The notes: generated from the sequence alone by a model not told the origin. A stretch of DNA of 64,000 nt from Streptomyces eurythermus (GCF_014649115.1 NZ_BMSK01000004.1:459694-523693), one strand, 5' to 3'. Positions 34,543-44,290 are shown, counted from the stretch's first letter. A program made the numbers and translations.

Positions 34543-35565
34543 ATGAGACTTCTCGTGCTGGGCGGAACGGAGTTCGTGGGGCGGGCCGTCGTCGAGGCCG
34601 CGCTCGGGCGGGGCTGGGAGGTGACCGTCTTCCACCGGGGACGGCACCAACCCCCGGCCGGAGCGCGGTCGTTGCACGGCGACCGCACCGCGCCCGACGG
34701 CCTGGCCGCGCTCACCGCCGACCGATCCGGCTGGGACGCCGTGGTGGACACCTGGTCGGCCGCCCCGCGTGCCGTGCACGAGGCGGCCCGGCTGCTGCGC
34801 GGCCGGGCCGGACGGTACGCGTACGTCTCCAGCCGGTCGGTGTACGTCTGGCCCTGGCCGCCCGGCGCCGCGGAGGACGCCCCGCTGGTGGAGGGCGCCG
34901 CCGACGCCGGGGCCACGGACTACGCGGCCGACAAGCGCGGCGGGGAGCTGGCCGCCGTCGGCGCCTTCGGCGCGGCGGACTCGCTGCTGGTGCGGGCCGG
35001 GCTGATCCTCGGCCCGCACGAGAACGTGGGCCGGCTGCCCTGGTGGCTGACCCGGATCGCGCGCGGCGGCCCGGTGCTGGCGCCCGGCCCGCGCGAGCTG
35101 CCCCTGCAGTACATCGACGCCCGGGACCTCGCCGACTGGCTGCTCGGCGCCCTGGAACGCGGCCTGTCCGGACCGTACAACCTGGTGAGTCCGCCCGGTC
35201 ACACCACCATGGGCGAGCTGCTCGACGCCTGTGTGCGGGCGACCGGCGCGGACGCGGAGCTGCGCTGGACCGATCCGGAGGCGATCCTGGCCGCCGGGAT
35301 CGAGCCGTGGACCGAGCTGCCGGTGTGGGTGCCGCCGGGCGGCGAGACACACGGCGCCGTGCACGGCGCGGACGTGTCACGGGCGGTGGCGACCGGGCTG
35401 GTGTGCCGCCCGGTGGCACAGACGGTCGCGGACACCTGGCGCTGGCTGAGCGGGCTCGGCGGCACCGGGCCGCTGCGCCCGGACCGCGCCCGCCCGGGCC
35501 TGGACCCCGAGGTGGAGGCGAAGGTGCTGGGCCTGGACCAGGGTGTACCTGGCACCACCCCCTGA
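34543..35565 (+). CDS. NAD-dependent epimerase/reductase (extended SDR)
   Basis: 340 residues. Rossmann start MRLLVLGGTEFVGRAVVEAAL, HRGRHQPPAG, YVSSRSVYVWP and a catalytic Tyr-X3-Lys in TDYAADKRGGE. C-terminal EIxxxxxxxTG-like segments (TMGELLDACVRATGADAELRW) match the extended epimerase group related to isoflavone-reductase/NmrA-like or CSP41-type proteins. Substrate unknown. On the same strand as the two-component genes, with a 51-base gap to the kinase, so possibly co-transcribed. Confidence 0.83.
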   Translation: MRLLVLGGTEFVGRAVVEAALGRGWEVTVFHRGRHQPPAGARSLHGDRTAPDGLAALTADRSGWDAVVDTWSAAPRAVHEAARLLRGRAGRYAYVSSRSVYVWPWPPGAAEDAPLVEGAADAGATDYAADKRGGELAAVGAFGAADSLLVRAGLILGPHENVGRLPWWLTRIARGGPVLAPGPRELPLQYIDARDLADWLLGALERGLSGPYNLVSPPGHTTMGELLDACVRATGADAELRWTDPEAILAAGIEPWTELPVWVPPGGETHGAVHGADVSRAVATGLVCRPVAQTVADTWRWLSGLGGTGPLRPDRARPGLDPEVEAKVLGLDQGVPGTTP

Positions 35566-35616
35566 CGTGGGGCTCCGCCCAGTGACCGGGCCCGGCGTAC
35601 CGGCCAGACTGGCGGC

Positions 35617-36894
35617 ATGAACACCGACGTCCAGCGGGACGACTTCCGCGCCCGCACCCGGCAGGCGGTGCTGGCCGCCGTGCGGGGGCTGGTCCTGGCC
35701 CTGGCGATGCCGCCGGTGACGGTACTGTGCTTCGCCTTCACCCTCGTGTCCCTCGAACTGCTCCCGCTCGGCCTCGGCCTGTTCCTGGTGCCCCCGGTGT
35801 TCGGCGCGGTGCGCAGGTACGCGCGGGCCCGGCGGGAGCTGGCCGCCGAGTGGGGCGGGGTGGTGATCCCGGTGGTGTACCGGCCGGTGCCGCCGGGGGC
35901 GGGCCCGTGGACGCGTACGGTCACCCTGCTGCGGGACCCGCAGTCGTGGCGGGACCTGCTGTGGCTGCTGACCGACATGACCGCGGGCCTGGTCACCGCG
36001 CTGCTCCCGGCCGTGCTGCTGTTCAACCCGGTCGAGGGGCTCACGCTGGCGGCCGGGCTGTGGCGGGCGTACGTACACGGGCCGGGCGACACCTACTGGT
36101 ACCTCTTCGTGCCGGTCACCGGGCAGGCGAGCGCGCTGCTCGCCGGCGCCCTCGCCGCCGTGCTGCTGGTGCTCGCCCACCGCTTCGCCCCGTCGCTGCT
36201 CACCGCGCACTTCCGGCTCACCCGGGCCGTCCTCGGCGGCGGCCGGGGCGACCTCACCGAGCGGGTACGGGTGCTGACCGAGACCCGGCGGGACGCGGTG
36301 GACACCTCGGCCGCCGAACTGCGCCGGATCGAACGGGACCTGCACGACGGCGCGCAGGCCCGGCTGGTCGCCATGGGCATGGACCTCGGCACCATCGAGA
36401 TGCTGGTCGAACGGGACCCGGCCGCGGCGAAGAAACTGATCGCGCAGGCCCGCCGGAACTCCGCCGAGGCCCTGGAGGAACTGCGCGACCTGGTGCGCGG
36501 CATCCATCCACCGGTCCTCGCCGAACGCGGACTCGGCGACGCGGTACGGGCGTTGGCGCTACGGCTGCCGCTGCCGGCCGAGGCGACGGTGGAGCTGTCC
36601 GGCCGGGCGGAGGCCCCGGTGGAGTCGGCCGCCTACTTCGCGGTCAACGAGGTGCTGACCAACGCCGTCAAGCACTCCGGTGCCGACCGGATCTGGATCG
36701 ACGTGCACCACACCGACGGCCGGCTGCGGCTCACGGTCACCGACAACGGGAGCGGCGGCGCGGCGGTGGGGGCCGGCTCGGGGCTCGCGGGGGTGGAGCG
36801 CCGGCTGGGTACATTCGACGGCGTCCTGGCCGTCAGCAGCCCCGCCGGCGGTCCCACCATGGTGACCATGGAGATCCCGTGCGTGTTGTCCTAG
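35617..36894 (+). CDS. Sensor histidine kinase, NarL/DesK type
   Basis: 425 residues. The N-terminal 200 residues carry four or so membrane helices (LVLALAMPPVTVLCFAFTLV; LLPLGLGLFLVPPVFGA; MTAGLVTALLPAVLLF; LLAGALAAVLLVLAHRF) in the layout of the actinobacterial putative sensor domain. HisKA_3 box RRIERDLHDGAQARLVAMGMDLG holds the phospho-accepting His; the HATPase domain has NEVLTNAVKHSGADR, VTDNGSGG and GSGLAGVERRLG. The stop overlaps the regulator gene by 16 bases. Signal unknown. Confidence 0.92.
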   Translation: MNTDVQRDDFRARTRQAVLAAVRGLVLALAMPPVTVLCFAFTLVSLELLPLGLGLFLVPPVFGAVRRYARARRELAAEWGGVVIPVVYRPVPPGAGPWTRTVTLLRDPQSWRDLLWLLTDMTAGLVTALLPAVLLFNPVEGLTLAAGLWRAYVHGPGDTYWYLFVPVTGQASALLAGALAAVLLVLAHRFAPSLLTAHFRLTRAVLGGGRGDLTERVRVLTETRRDAVDTSAAELRRIERDLHDGAQARLVAMGMDLGTIEMLVERDPAAAKKLIAQARRNSAEALEELRDLVRGIHPPVLAERGLGDAVRALALRLPLPAEATVELSGRAEAPVESAAYFAVNEVLTNAVKHSGADRIWIDVHHTDGRLRLTVTDNGSGGAAVGAGSGLAGVERRLGTFDGVLAVSSPAGGPTMVTMEIPCVLS

Positions 36895-37532
36895 CCGAAG
36901 ACCTCTTCCTGCTGCGCGACGGGCTGGTGCGGATGCTCACCGCCTACGGCTTCGAGATCGCCGCGGCCGTCGAGACCGGCCCGGAACTCGCCGAGGCGCT
37001 GGAGGAGTTGACGCCGGACGTGGCCGTGGTGGACGTACGGCTGCCGCCCACGCACACCGACGAGGGCCTGCAGTGCGCGCTCGCCGCCCGCCGGGCGCGG
37101 CCCGGGCTGCCGGTGCTGGTGCTCTCCCAGCACGTGGAGCAGCTGTACGCGCGCGAGCTGCTCGCCGACGGCAACGGGGCGATCGGGTATCTGCTCAAGG
37201 ACCGGGTGTTCGACGCGGAGCAGTTCGTGGACGCCGTACGACGGGTGGCGGCGGGCGGTACGGCCATGGACCCGCAGGTGATCCAGCAGCTGCTGTCCCG
37301 CCGGTCGGCCGACGACCGGCCGCTCGCCCGGCTGACCCCGCGGGAGCGCGAGGTGCTGGAGCTGATGGCCCAGGGCCGCTCCAACGCGGGCATCGCGGCC
37401 CAGCTGGTGGTGACGGAACGGGCGATCGCCAAGCACACCTCCAACATCTTCGCCAAGCTGGGCCTGGAGGTCTCCGACGACGACAACCGGCGCGTCCTGG
37501 CGGTGCTCGCCTATCTGGACCAGGACCGGTGA
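36879..37532 (+). CDS. LuxR/NarL-family response regulator
   Basis: 217 residues from GTG 36879, which lies inside the kinase gene (16-base overlap), so translation is coupled. Receiver domain [19 protein letters not shown] with the phospho-acceptor Asp in [11 protein letters not shown] and the Lys in [10 protein letters not shown]-terminal Lux[52 protein letters not shown]. Cognate of the upstream kinase. The nearest downstream gene (DUF1996) is a possible but unproven target. Confidence 0.93.
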   Translation: MRVVLAEDLFLLRDGLVRMLTAYGFEIAAAVETGPELAEALEELTPDVAVVDVRLPPTHTDEGLQCALAARRARPGLPVLVLSQHVEQLYARELLADGNGAIGYLLKDRVFDAEQFVDAVRRVAAGGTAMDPQVIQQLLSRRSADDRPLARLTPREREVLELMAQGRSNAGIAAQLVVTERAIAKHTSNIFAKLGLEVSDDDNRRVLAVLAYLDQDR

Positions 37533-37668
37533 GCCGCCAACTCCACTGATCCGGAAGGCAATTCGCGAGACCGGTGAACACCTCCGGGGCGGCGTCCGTA
37601 TGAAAGGGCGCCGCTTCACTCCTGTCGGGCGCCTCGGTGCCGCCCCACAAGGACGTCAGAGGAGTTCC

Positions 37669-39168
37669 ATGGGACGCAACACACGACAACGCCGTAAGCC
37701 GCCGGCCGTCAAGGCCCTCGCCGCAGCGGCGGCCCTAGCGCTCGGCGGGGGCGGGCTGCTCTGGGCGAACTTCCACGCCTCGGCGCACGAGCCGGACCAG
37801 CGGGCCTGGGGAGGCGAGCAGACCAAGGCCGCCACGGCCCAGGTCGCGACCGTCTCCTGCCCGGACGTCGGCCAGCGGCTGACGAACGTGCCGGAGCCGG
37901 CCCGGCAGGGCGTGGCGCGGGAACTGGCCGGTCTGGACCGGCAGATCACCGAGGCGTACGCCCGGCTCGCCGCCACCCGGGACGCGCAGGCGAAGGACCC
38001 CGGCTTCGTGCGGAACGCGATCACCGGCCCCCTCGGCGAGAAGCGGGCGGCGACGATCGACCGGATCCGGATCACCATCCAGCGGGCCGGCGGGTCCTTC
38101 GACGACGCGCTGAAACAGCTCGCCCCCTGCACGACGCGGAGCACCGACCGGACCGACGCGGGCGGCGGGCAGCAGAACGGGCAACAGCCGAACGGCGGGC
38201 AGCAGCAGAACAACGGCGGGCAGCAGGGTGGCATCGGCGGGCAGGCCGGCAACGGCCCCGTCGCGGCGGACTTCGTGGACATCACCAAGGTCGCGCCGAA
38301 CGTCCAGGGCACACCCCGCCGGACCGGCAACGCCTCGACCGGCACGTTCACCACCCGCTGCGGGGTGAACGCCAACAAGAACCACAACACCGACAACGTG
38401 ATCGTGGCGCCCGGTGTCACCAACGGCGCGCACCACCTGCACGACTACGTCGGCAACCAGAGGATCGACGCCTTCGCGAGCAACCAGACGTTCCTCCGGG
38501 GCGGCACCAGCTGCCAGAACCGCGACGACCTGTCGTCGTACTACTGGCCGGTGGTCCGCGTCCAGGACGGCACCCGGGACTTCGACCAGAACGCCGACGG
38601 CGGCGGCAAGGAGGGCAACGTCGGCCGGATCCTGACCCCGGTCCAGGCCGAGATCAAGTACGTCGGCAGCCCGGCGGGCAAGGTCGTCGCGATGCCGCGG
38701 TTCCTGCGCGTCATCACCGGTGACGCCAAGACCACCACCAACGGCCTCGCCAACGCCAACGCGCACTGGAGCTGCACCGGCTTCGAGAACAAGGTGCAGC
38801 TCACCGAGCGGTACCCGATCTGCCCGCAGGGCAGCAAGGTGGTGCGCTCGTTCGCCTTCCAGAGCTGCTGGGACGGGCGGAACACCGACAGCGCCAACCA
38901 CCGTACGCACGTGGCCTTCGCCGACCCGGCCAGCGGGGTCTGCCCGAACGGGTTCAAGGCGATCCCGCAGCTGACCATGCGGCTGGTCTACGCCGTTCCC
39001 CCGCCGGTGATCCGCAACGGGCAGGTGCAAAACGCCTACGCGGTGGACGGCTTCCCCGAGCAGCTGCACAAGCCGGCCACGGACCACGACGACTTCATCA
39101 GCGTCACCCGGAACGGACTGGCCGAGAAGATCGCCAACTGCCTCAACCGCGGTCAGAACTGCGCGTGA
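37669..39168 (+). CDS. Secreted DUF1996 domain protein
   Basis: 499 residues from ATG 37669 with AGAGGAG upstream. A basic N-terminus and one hydrophobic stretch ([21 protein letters not shown]) make a signal peptide or anchor. Residues about 60-165 are helical; a Gly/Gln/Asn-rich linker (about 160-200) joins the C-terminal DUF1996 domain (from [89 protein letters not shown]). Paired Cys and conserved His suggest an extracellular, possibly metal-binding domain. Function unknown. Confidence 0.85.
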   Translation: MGRNTRQRRKPPAVKALAAAAALALGGGGLLWANFHASAHEPDQRAWGGEQTKAATAQVATVSCPDVGQRLTNVPEPARQGVARELAGLDRQITEAYARLAATRDAQAKDPGFVRNAITGPLGEKRAATIDRIRITIQRAGGSFDDALKQLAPCTTRSTDRTDAGGGQQNGQQPNGGQQQNNGGQQGGIGGQAGNGPVAADFVDITKVAPNVQGTPRRTGNASTGTFTTRCGVNANKNHNTDNVIVAPGVTNGAHHLHDYVGNQRIDAFASNQTFLRGGTSCQNRDDLSSYYWPVVRVQDGTRDFDQNADGGGKEGNVGRILTPVQAEIKYVGSPAGKVVAMPRFLRVITGDAKTTTNGLANANAHWSCTGFENKVQLTERYPICPQGSKVVRSFAFQSCWDGRNTDSANHRTHVAFADPASGVCPNGFKAIPQLTMRLVYAVPPPVIRNGQVQNAYAVDGFPEQLHKPATDHDDFISVTRNGLAEKIANCLNRGQNCA

Positions 39169-39190
39169 CCCCCACCACGGGCAGCTGACC

Positions 39191-39225
39191 GAAGGCCGGT
39201 GACGTCCCCCTCGTCACCGGCCTTC
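39191..39225. terminator. Bidirectional terminator after the DUF1996 gene
   Basis: Perfect 14-bp stem (39191-39204 with 39212-39225) and 7-base loop in the gap between two convergent genes. Confidence 0.88.
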
Positions 39226-39243
39226 GCCCTGCCCGCGACCGGC

Positions 39244-39642
39244 TCAGCCGCCGTGCGCGTGGTGGTCGGCGCCCGCCTCCAGCTCGCCGCCCAGCGTGCC
39301 GCGCAGCGCCCGGACCACCTCCTCGTCGCCGACGGCGACCCACTTGCGGCCGACCAGGTAGTGGCCGCCGTAGTCCTTGGCCTCGTCGGTCCACTCGCGC
39401 CGGCCCCGGTCGGTGGCGAAGGTGGCGAGGACGAACCGCCCGCGTGCCGTACGGCAGATGGCCTGGCGGATCTCGTCGGCGTCGGTCTGCACGTCCGGCT
39501 CGCACCGGACCTCGGCGGCCAGTTCCTCCAGGCTGCCGGTCGCGGTGGGCGGCACCCGGCCGGTGTCCTCGCCCGAGCCGCAGCCCGCCAGCGCCAGCGC
39601 CAGCAGTACGGCCGCGGCGGGCGCGAGTCGCGTCACCCTCAT
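39244..39642 (-). CDS. Small lipoprotein
   Basis: 132 residues. Lipoprotein signal peptide MRVTRLAPAAAVLLALALAGC with the lipobox LALAGC, so Cys21 would be acylated. The mature part starts GSGEDTGRVPPTATGSLEELAAEVRC and contains two further Cys residues (VRCEPDV; QAICRTARG) that may form a disulfide, then FVLATFATDRGRREWTDEAKDYGGHYLVG. The C-terminus GADHHAHGG is His-rich and might bind metal. No known domain; the middle is similar in style to other Streptomyces envelope lipoproteins. Confidence 0.75.
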   Translation of the reverse strand: MRVTRLAPAAAVLLALALAGCGSGEDTGRVPPTATGSLEELAAEVRCEPDVQTDADEIRQAICRTARGRFVLATFATDRGRREWTDEAKDYGGHYLVGRKWVAVGDEEVVRALRGTLGGELEAGADHHAHGG

Positions 39643-39757
39643 CTGTCCCTCCGGTCCTGGTGTGCCGGGCAGGCCCCGGCCCCCACGGATACGGCTCCGG
39701 GGCCCGGCGCGCTCAAATCCGGTGACCAGGTACGCACGCGTGTGCGAGGGTGGCCCG

Positions 39758-40258
39758 GTGAACCAAGACTGGGAAGACCGCGTGGCCGCCGCCTGGGCCT
39801 CGTTCGACGACTATCCGCAGGAGCGGGCGCACGAGTTCCGCGCCCTGATCGACGCCCTCGTCGCCGAACTGCCCGCCGGCAGCCCGCTCGGCCCGTTCGA
39901 GCAGGCCTGCGCCTGGGACTCGACCGGGCACTCCGACAAGGCGGTACCGCTGTACCGGGAGGCGCTGGCCCGCGGCCTCACGGGCTACCAGGGTCGCCGG
40001 GCGAAGATCCAGCTGTCCAGCAGCCTGCGCAACGTCGGGCAGCCGGAGGAGGGCGTCAAGCTGCTCACGCCCGAACTCGACGCGCCGTCGGACGAGTTGG
40101 ACGACGCGGTCCGGGCCGCCCTCGCCCTGTGCCTGTCCAGCCTCGGCCGCGACCGCGAGGGCCTGTCCCTGGTGCTCGGCGCACTCGCCCCGCATCTGCC
40201 GCGCTACCAGCGGTCGATGGCCAACTACGCGCGCGCCCTGGTCGATCCGGAGGCCTGA
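39758..40258 (+). CDS. Tetratricopeptide-repeat protein
   Basis: 166 residues from GTG 39758. Helical pairs of TPR type: ERAHEFRALIDALVAELPAGSPLGPFEQACAWDSTGHSDKAVPLYREALARGLTG, then QLSSSLRNVGQPEEGVKLLTPEL and AALALCLSSLGRDREGLSLVLGALAPHLPRYQRSMANYARALV. Relatives are annotated as tetratrico-peptide repeat family proteins and are short, about 160-170 residues. Probably a protein-protein adaptor; partner unknown. Confidence 0.78.
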   Translation: MNQDWEDRVAAAWASFDDYPQERAHEFRALIDALVAELPAGSPLGPFEQACAWDSTGHSDKAVPLYREALARGLTGYQGRRAKIQLSSSLRNVGQPEEGVKLLTPELDAPSDELDDAVRAALALCLSSLGRDREGLSLVLGALAPHLPRYQRSMANYARALVDPEA

Positions 40259-40307
40259 ACCGGCCGTCGGGCGGTGACCGACCTGCGGGTCGCTCGTTCT
40301 TCCGGAC

Positions 40308-42260
40308 GTGCAGTCACAGGATCTCTCCCAGCGCAAGGCTCCCTCCGCCGGTCCCGGCCCGGTCGACGCCGAGCAGGCCGAGGCCGTGCTCGCCGAGCAC
40401 TACCCCCGGCTCGTCCGGCTCGCCTACCTCGTGCTGCCACCGGGCCTCGGCCGCGGCCGCCGCGTGCTGACCGCACACGCCCTCGCCCAGCGCGCGCTGC
40501 CCCGGGGCCGCAAGCAGCCGGCCCCGATCCCGGCCCAGGGCGGCGGCCGGGCGGACGACCCGGGGTACGCCTATCTGCGCGAGCGGGTGCTGCGCATGGC
40601 CCTGGCGGCGGCCCGTCCCCGCCGGGGCCTGCCCCGCCTGGCCCAGCTGCCGCCGCCGCTGCCGCAGGTGTGGGGGCTCAGGCTGTTCCCGCGCTCCGGC
40701 GGCGCCGACGAACTCGCCCTGGACCAGCGGCTGTCCACGCTCTCCGGCCCGGCTCGCGCCGCCTACGTGCTGCGTGGCCTGGAGCAGTTGTCCGACGCGG
40801 ACATCCGCAAGCTGCTGAAGGCGGCCGGGGTGTCCGACCCGGGGGGCGCGCTGGCCTCGGCGAACAGTGTGCCCGCGCATCCGGGGCTGCTCTCCTCCCC
40901 CGAGTTCGACCCGTGCACCCTCCAGGCCCGGCCCACCGATCTGATGCGCCGCCGCCAGCACACCAAGGCCGCCCTCGCCGCGGCCGCCGCGCTCGCGATC
41001 TGCGGCGCGCTGGTCGCCCTGCCGGGCGGCGGCTGGGGCCCGGACGGCGCCGCCGCGCCCGTGTACGCGGGGAACCCCGCCGCCGAGGCCGCCCTCGACC
41101 CGGGCAGGCTGACCCGGGCCGCCCCGGACGCCTGGCGGACGGCGGACCGTACCGACTTCTCCGTGTGGCCCGCGCGCGGACCGCTCACCGGTGACCAGGC
41201 CCTGCTGCGCCGCGCCCTGGCCGTGTGGGCCCGCCCCGGCAGCGGCGTCCGGGTCTCGGCGACCCCCGGCACCCCGACCGGCGGCCCGGCCGGCCCGCCG
41301 CAGCTGCTGTACGCGGGCGAGGTCGACGCCGCCCGCGTGGTGCTCCTCTACGACGGCCTGCGCATCGCCCGTTACGCCGAGCCGAAGGACGGCACGCAGG
41401 GCGCGGCCGTGGACTTCGCCCGGGTCGACGGCGCGACGGGTGCGGGGGCGAGCGCGCTGGTACTGGGCCGCTCCGACGCCAACGTCCGCTATCTGACCGC
41501 CCCTTGGGTGACGAAGGCGGCCCAGCGGGATCTGACGAAGCCGGACTCGGCCGCCGTCCCGCTCCCGCTCGCCGACGGCGTGACCGGGCCGCTGGCCAGC
41601 CCCGCCCTCCAGTCCGGCGGCTGCGCCTCGTGGACCGTGCTCCAGCTGACCGACGCCTCCGGCACCCACCTGGGCACCGACCTCGGCGAACTGGTCCCGG
41701 CCCGGCTGACGGCCGGGCGGCCCGGCGCGGCCAAGGACGCCTCCGGTCCGCGGGGGCTGCGCACCTGGGCGCCGTTCGCCTGCTCACTGGCGGCCATGCG
41801 CTCGGCGGGCGTCCGCAGCGTGAACGCCTGGGAGTTCGCCGAGCAGCCGCTGCCCGGCGCGAGCGAAGCGAGATGGGGGTCCCCCCGCCCGGAGGGTGGC
41901 GGAGGGTCCGGCACCTGGGTGTGCACCCGGGCGGAGACCTGGCGCGGGGACGGCACGGCCGCGCTGGCCCAGTTCCGGGCGCCGGGCGGGGCGGCCGGGG
42001 CGGTCGTCGCCAAGGGCGCGGACGTGCCGGCCTGCGGGCCGCGTGACCCCCGGGTGCTGGCCGGGGTGCTGTGGAAGTCGGCGGGCGGGAACTGGTACCT
42101 GCTGGCGGCGGGCAGCAAGGACACGGCGTCGATCGAGGCCACGGGCGGGGTCACCGCGTCCGGGCAGGGGCCGCTGCTGGTGGCGCGGGCCGAGCAGGGG
42201 GCGCGGGCTGAGCTGAGGGGCGTGTCGGCGGACGGGCGGGAGCTCAGCGGCCTGCGGTAG
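40308..42260 (+). CDS. Large membrane protein with sigma-factor-like N-terminus
   Basis: 650 residues from GTG 40308. Residues about 18-180 look like a worn ECF sigma factor: AEAVLAEHYPRLVRLAYLVLP resembles the start of region 2, and ALDQRLSTLSGPARAAYVLRGLEQLSDADIRKLLKAAGV resembles region 4. A single membrane helix follows (about residues 223-243, [21 protein letters not shown]). The outer 400 residues have no domain I recognise, with two or more Cys and a stretch (about residues 518-534) encoded by a palindromic repeat insertion. Function unknown; signal transduction across the membrane is one possibility. Confidence 0.7.
   Translation: MQSQDLSQRKAPSAGPGPVDAEQAEAVLAEHYPRLVRLAYLVLPPGLGRGRRVLTAHALAQRALPRGRKQPAPIPAQGGGRADDPGYAYLRERVLRMALAAARPRRGLPRLAQLPPPLPQVWGLRLFPRSGGADELALDQRLSTLSGPARAAYVLRGLEQLSDADIRKLLKAAGVSDPGGALASANSVPAHPGLLSSPEFDPCTLQARPTDLMRRRQHTKAALAAAAALAICGALVALPGGGWGPDGAAAPVYAGNPAAEAALDPGRLTRAAPDAWRTADRTDFSVWPARGPLTGDQALLRRALAVWARPGSGVRVSATPGTPTGGPAGPPQLLYAGEVDAARVVLLYDGLRIARYAEPKDGTQGAAVDFARVDGATGAGASALVLGRSDANVRYLTAPWVTKAAQRDLTKPDSAAVPLPLADGVTGPLASPALQSGGCASWTVLQLTDASGTHLGTDLGELVPARLTAGRPGAAKDASGPRGLRTWAPFACSLAAMRSAGVRSVNAWEFAEQPLPGASEARWGSPRPEGGGGSGTWVCTRAETWRGDGTAALAQFRAPGGAAGAVVAKGADVPACGPRDPRVLAGVLWKSAGGNWYLLAAGSKDTASIEATGGVTASGQGPLLVARAEQGARAELRGVSADGRELSGLR
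41861..41907 (+). repeat. REP-like palindromic element inside a coding region
   Basis: GAGCGAAGCGAGATGGGGGT (41861-41880), then CCCCCC and a GGAGGG-repeat tail, reads through in frame as EARWGSPRPEGGGG. It resembles a short GC palindrome family that I recall in streptomycete intergenic regions. The rest of the host gene lacks such sequence. Confidence 0.5.
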
Positions 42261-42353
42261 CGGCGCCGGTGAGGTCCGCGGTGGCGGCGCCGGCGTCGAC
42301 AAGGTGGGGCGCGGGGGGTTCTCAGCCGCGCTACCCGTCAGTACATTGACGCC

Positions 42354-43232
42354 ATGTCTAATACGCAGGCCCGGGTGCCGCTCAAGGCACGCCATGTGTC
42401 CTTCTCCTGGGACGGCACACCGCTGCACTGGGTGCCGGGGGATCCCTTCACCACGCACACCATCAACGTGCTGCACCTGCTGCTGCCCGCCGGGGAGCGC
42501 TGGTTCGTGCGGGTGTACAAGCAGGCGCTGCCGCTGATCCGGGACGACCGGCTCCGCGAGGACGTCATCGGCTTCATCGGGCAGGAGGCCGTGCACTCCC
42601 AGGCGCACGACGAGGTGCTGCCCCACCTGAGGGAGCTGGGGCTGGACCCGACGCCGTACACCGCGCAGGTCGACTGGTTCTTCGAGAAGCTGCTCGGCGA
42701 CCGGACGCTGCCGCCGGGCAGGCCGCGCCGGTGGTGGCTGCTGGAGCGGGTCGCGCTGATCGCCGCCATCGAGCACTACACGGCGTTCCTCGGGAACTGG
42801 GTGCTGAACGCCGGGGAGCTGGACCGGCGCGGCGCCGACCCGGTCATGCTGGACCTGCTGCGCTGGCACGGCGCGGAGGAGGTCGAGCACCGCTCCGTCG
42901 CCTTCGAGCTGTTCACGCACCTCGACGGAAGCTACCGCCGGCGGGTGCGGACCTGGGCCACCGCCTTCACCGCGCTGGTGTTCCTGTGGCAGCGCGGGGC
43001 GCGGTTCTTCATGGAGAACGACCCGACCCTCACCGACGGCAGGGCCACCCTCAAGGACTTCCACGACCGGGGCCGGCAGGGCGTGCTGCCCGGGACCGGG
43101 GACATGCTGCGGTCCATACCCCGCTATCTGAGCCGCTCCTACCACCCCTCGCAGGAGGGCGACACCGAGCAGGCGCTCGCCTATCTGGCGGCCTCCCCGG
43201 CGGCCACGGCGGCGGAACGGAGGGCCGCGTGA
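42354..43232 (+). CDS. Ferritin-like metal-dependent protein (PF10118-type 'metal-dependent hydrolase')
   Basis: 292 residues. Helical bundle with Glu/His pairs expected for a di-iron or other dinuclear site: FIGQEAVHSQAHDEVLPHL (EAxxH, H), AAIEHYTAFLGNW (ExxH-like EH) and LLRWHGAEEVEHRSVAFEL (EExxH). The family is annotated as a predicted metal-dependent hydrolase, but this ligand pattern is that of ferritin-like oxidases and desaturases. The stop overlaps the start of the reductase gene (TGATG), so the two proteins are made in a coupled way. An oxygenase role with the reductase as electron donor is inferred. Confidence 0.83.
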   Translation: MSNTQARVPLKARHVSFSWDGTPLHWVPGDPFTTHTINVLHLLLPAGERWFVRVYKQALPLIRDDRLREDVIGFIGQEAVHSQAHDEVLPHLRELGLDPTPYTAQVDWFFEKLLGDRTLPPGRPRRWWLLERVALIAAIEHYTAFLGNWVLNAGELDRRGADPVMLDLLRWHGAEEVEHRSVAFELFTHLDGSYRRRVRTWATAFTALVFLWQRGARFFMENDPTLTDGRATLKDFHDRGRQGVLPGTGDMLRSIPRYLSRSYHPSQEGDTEQALAYLAASPAATAAERRAA

Positions 43233-44290
43233 TGCCGGCGCCGCGCACCGCCGCGCTCGTCGCGGGCGCCACCGCCGCCGCCCTGCTCACCCGGCGGGCC
43301 CTGCGCCGCCGGGTGCGCACCTCGCCGCTGTGGCCGCTGCCCGCCCTGGACCCGCCGGTCTCCGGCCGGTCCCGGCCCCGCCCCCTGCGGCTGCTGCTCA
43401 CCGCGCACGAGACCGTCGCCGACGGGGTCGTACGGCTGCGCCTGGAGGGCCGCGAGCTGCCGCGCTGGGAGCCGGGGGCGCATGTCGACCTGGTGCTGCC
43501 CTCGGGGCTCGTCCGGCAGTACTCCCTGTGCGGGGACCCCGGGGACAGCTCCGCGTACACCCTCGCCACCCGGCTGGTGGCGGACGGCCGGGGCGGCTCC
43601 CGCGAGGTGCACGAGCAGCTCACCGAGGGCATGGAACTGGAAGTGCGCGGGCCGAGGAACCGTTTCCCCCTGGTCACGGCGCCCGCCTACGTCTTCGTCG
43701 CCGGCGGCATCGGCATCACCCCGGTCCTGCCGATGCTGCGGGCCCTGCCGGACGGCACCGAGTGGCGGCTGCTGTACGGCGGGCGGACGCGGGCCTCGAT
43801 GCCGTTCCTGGACGAGGTGGCAAAGCTCGCGGGCGACCGGCTGACGGTGGTCGCGGAGGACGAGGACGGGCGGCCGGACCTGGCCGCGCTGTTCGCCGGG
43901 ACGGCCGAGGGCACGGCGGTGTACTGCTGCGGCCCCGAGGGCCTGATGGCGGCCGTGGAGCAGGCGCTGCCCGAGGGGGCCACGCTGCACCTGGAGCGGT
44001 TCGCGCCGCGTACGGCGGACGGCCCGGACGCCGCCTTCGAGGTGGAACTGCGCCGCAGCGGGCGTACGGTGACGGTCCCGGCCGGCTCCAGCGTGCTGGC
44101 CGCCGTGCGCCGGGAGCTGCCCGGCACCGCCTACTCCTGCGAGCAGGGCTTCTGCGGCACCTGCCAGCAGCGGGTGCTGGAGGGCGAGGTCGAGCACCGG
44201 GACGAGCTGCTGACGGACGCCGAACGGCACGACTCGATGCTGATCTGCGTGTCCCGGGCCCGTGGCGACCGGCTGGTGCTCGACATGTGA
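43232..44290 (+). CDS. PDR/VanB-type ferredoxin-NAD(P)H oxidoreductase
   Basis: 352 residues from ATG 43232. A short hydrophobic N-terminus (AALVAGATAAALLTRRALRRR) may anchor it. FAD/FMN-binding barrel with RQYSLCGDPGDSSAYTLATRL, NAD(P) domain PAYVFVAGGIGITPVLPMLRAL and YCCGPEGLM, then a plant-type 2Fe-2S domain at the C-terminus with Cys ligands CEQGFCGTC-X(n)-C (SCEQGFCGTCQQRVLEG; MLICVSRA). The order flavin, NAD, ferredoxin is that of phthalate dioxygenase reductase. It would feed electrons to the preceding di-iron-like protein. Confidence 0.92.
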   Translation: MPAPRTAALVAGATAAALLTRRALRRRVRTSPLWPLPALDPPVSGRSRPRPLRLLLTAHETVADGVVRLRLEGRELPRWEPGAHVDLVLPSGLVRQYSLCGDPGDSSAYTLATRLVADGRGGSREVHEQLTEGMELEVRGPRNRFPLVTAPAYVFVAGGIGITPVLPMLRALPDGTEWRLLYGGRTRASMPFLDEVAKLAGDRLTVVAEDEDGRPDLAALFAGTAEGTAVYCCGPEGLMAAVEQALPEGATLHLERFAPRTADGPDAAFEVELRRSGRTVTVPAGSSVLAAVRRELPGTAYSCEQGFCGTCQQRVLEGEVEHRDELLTDAERHDSMLICVSRARGDRLVLDM

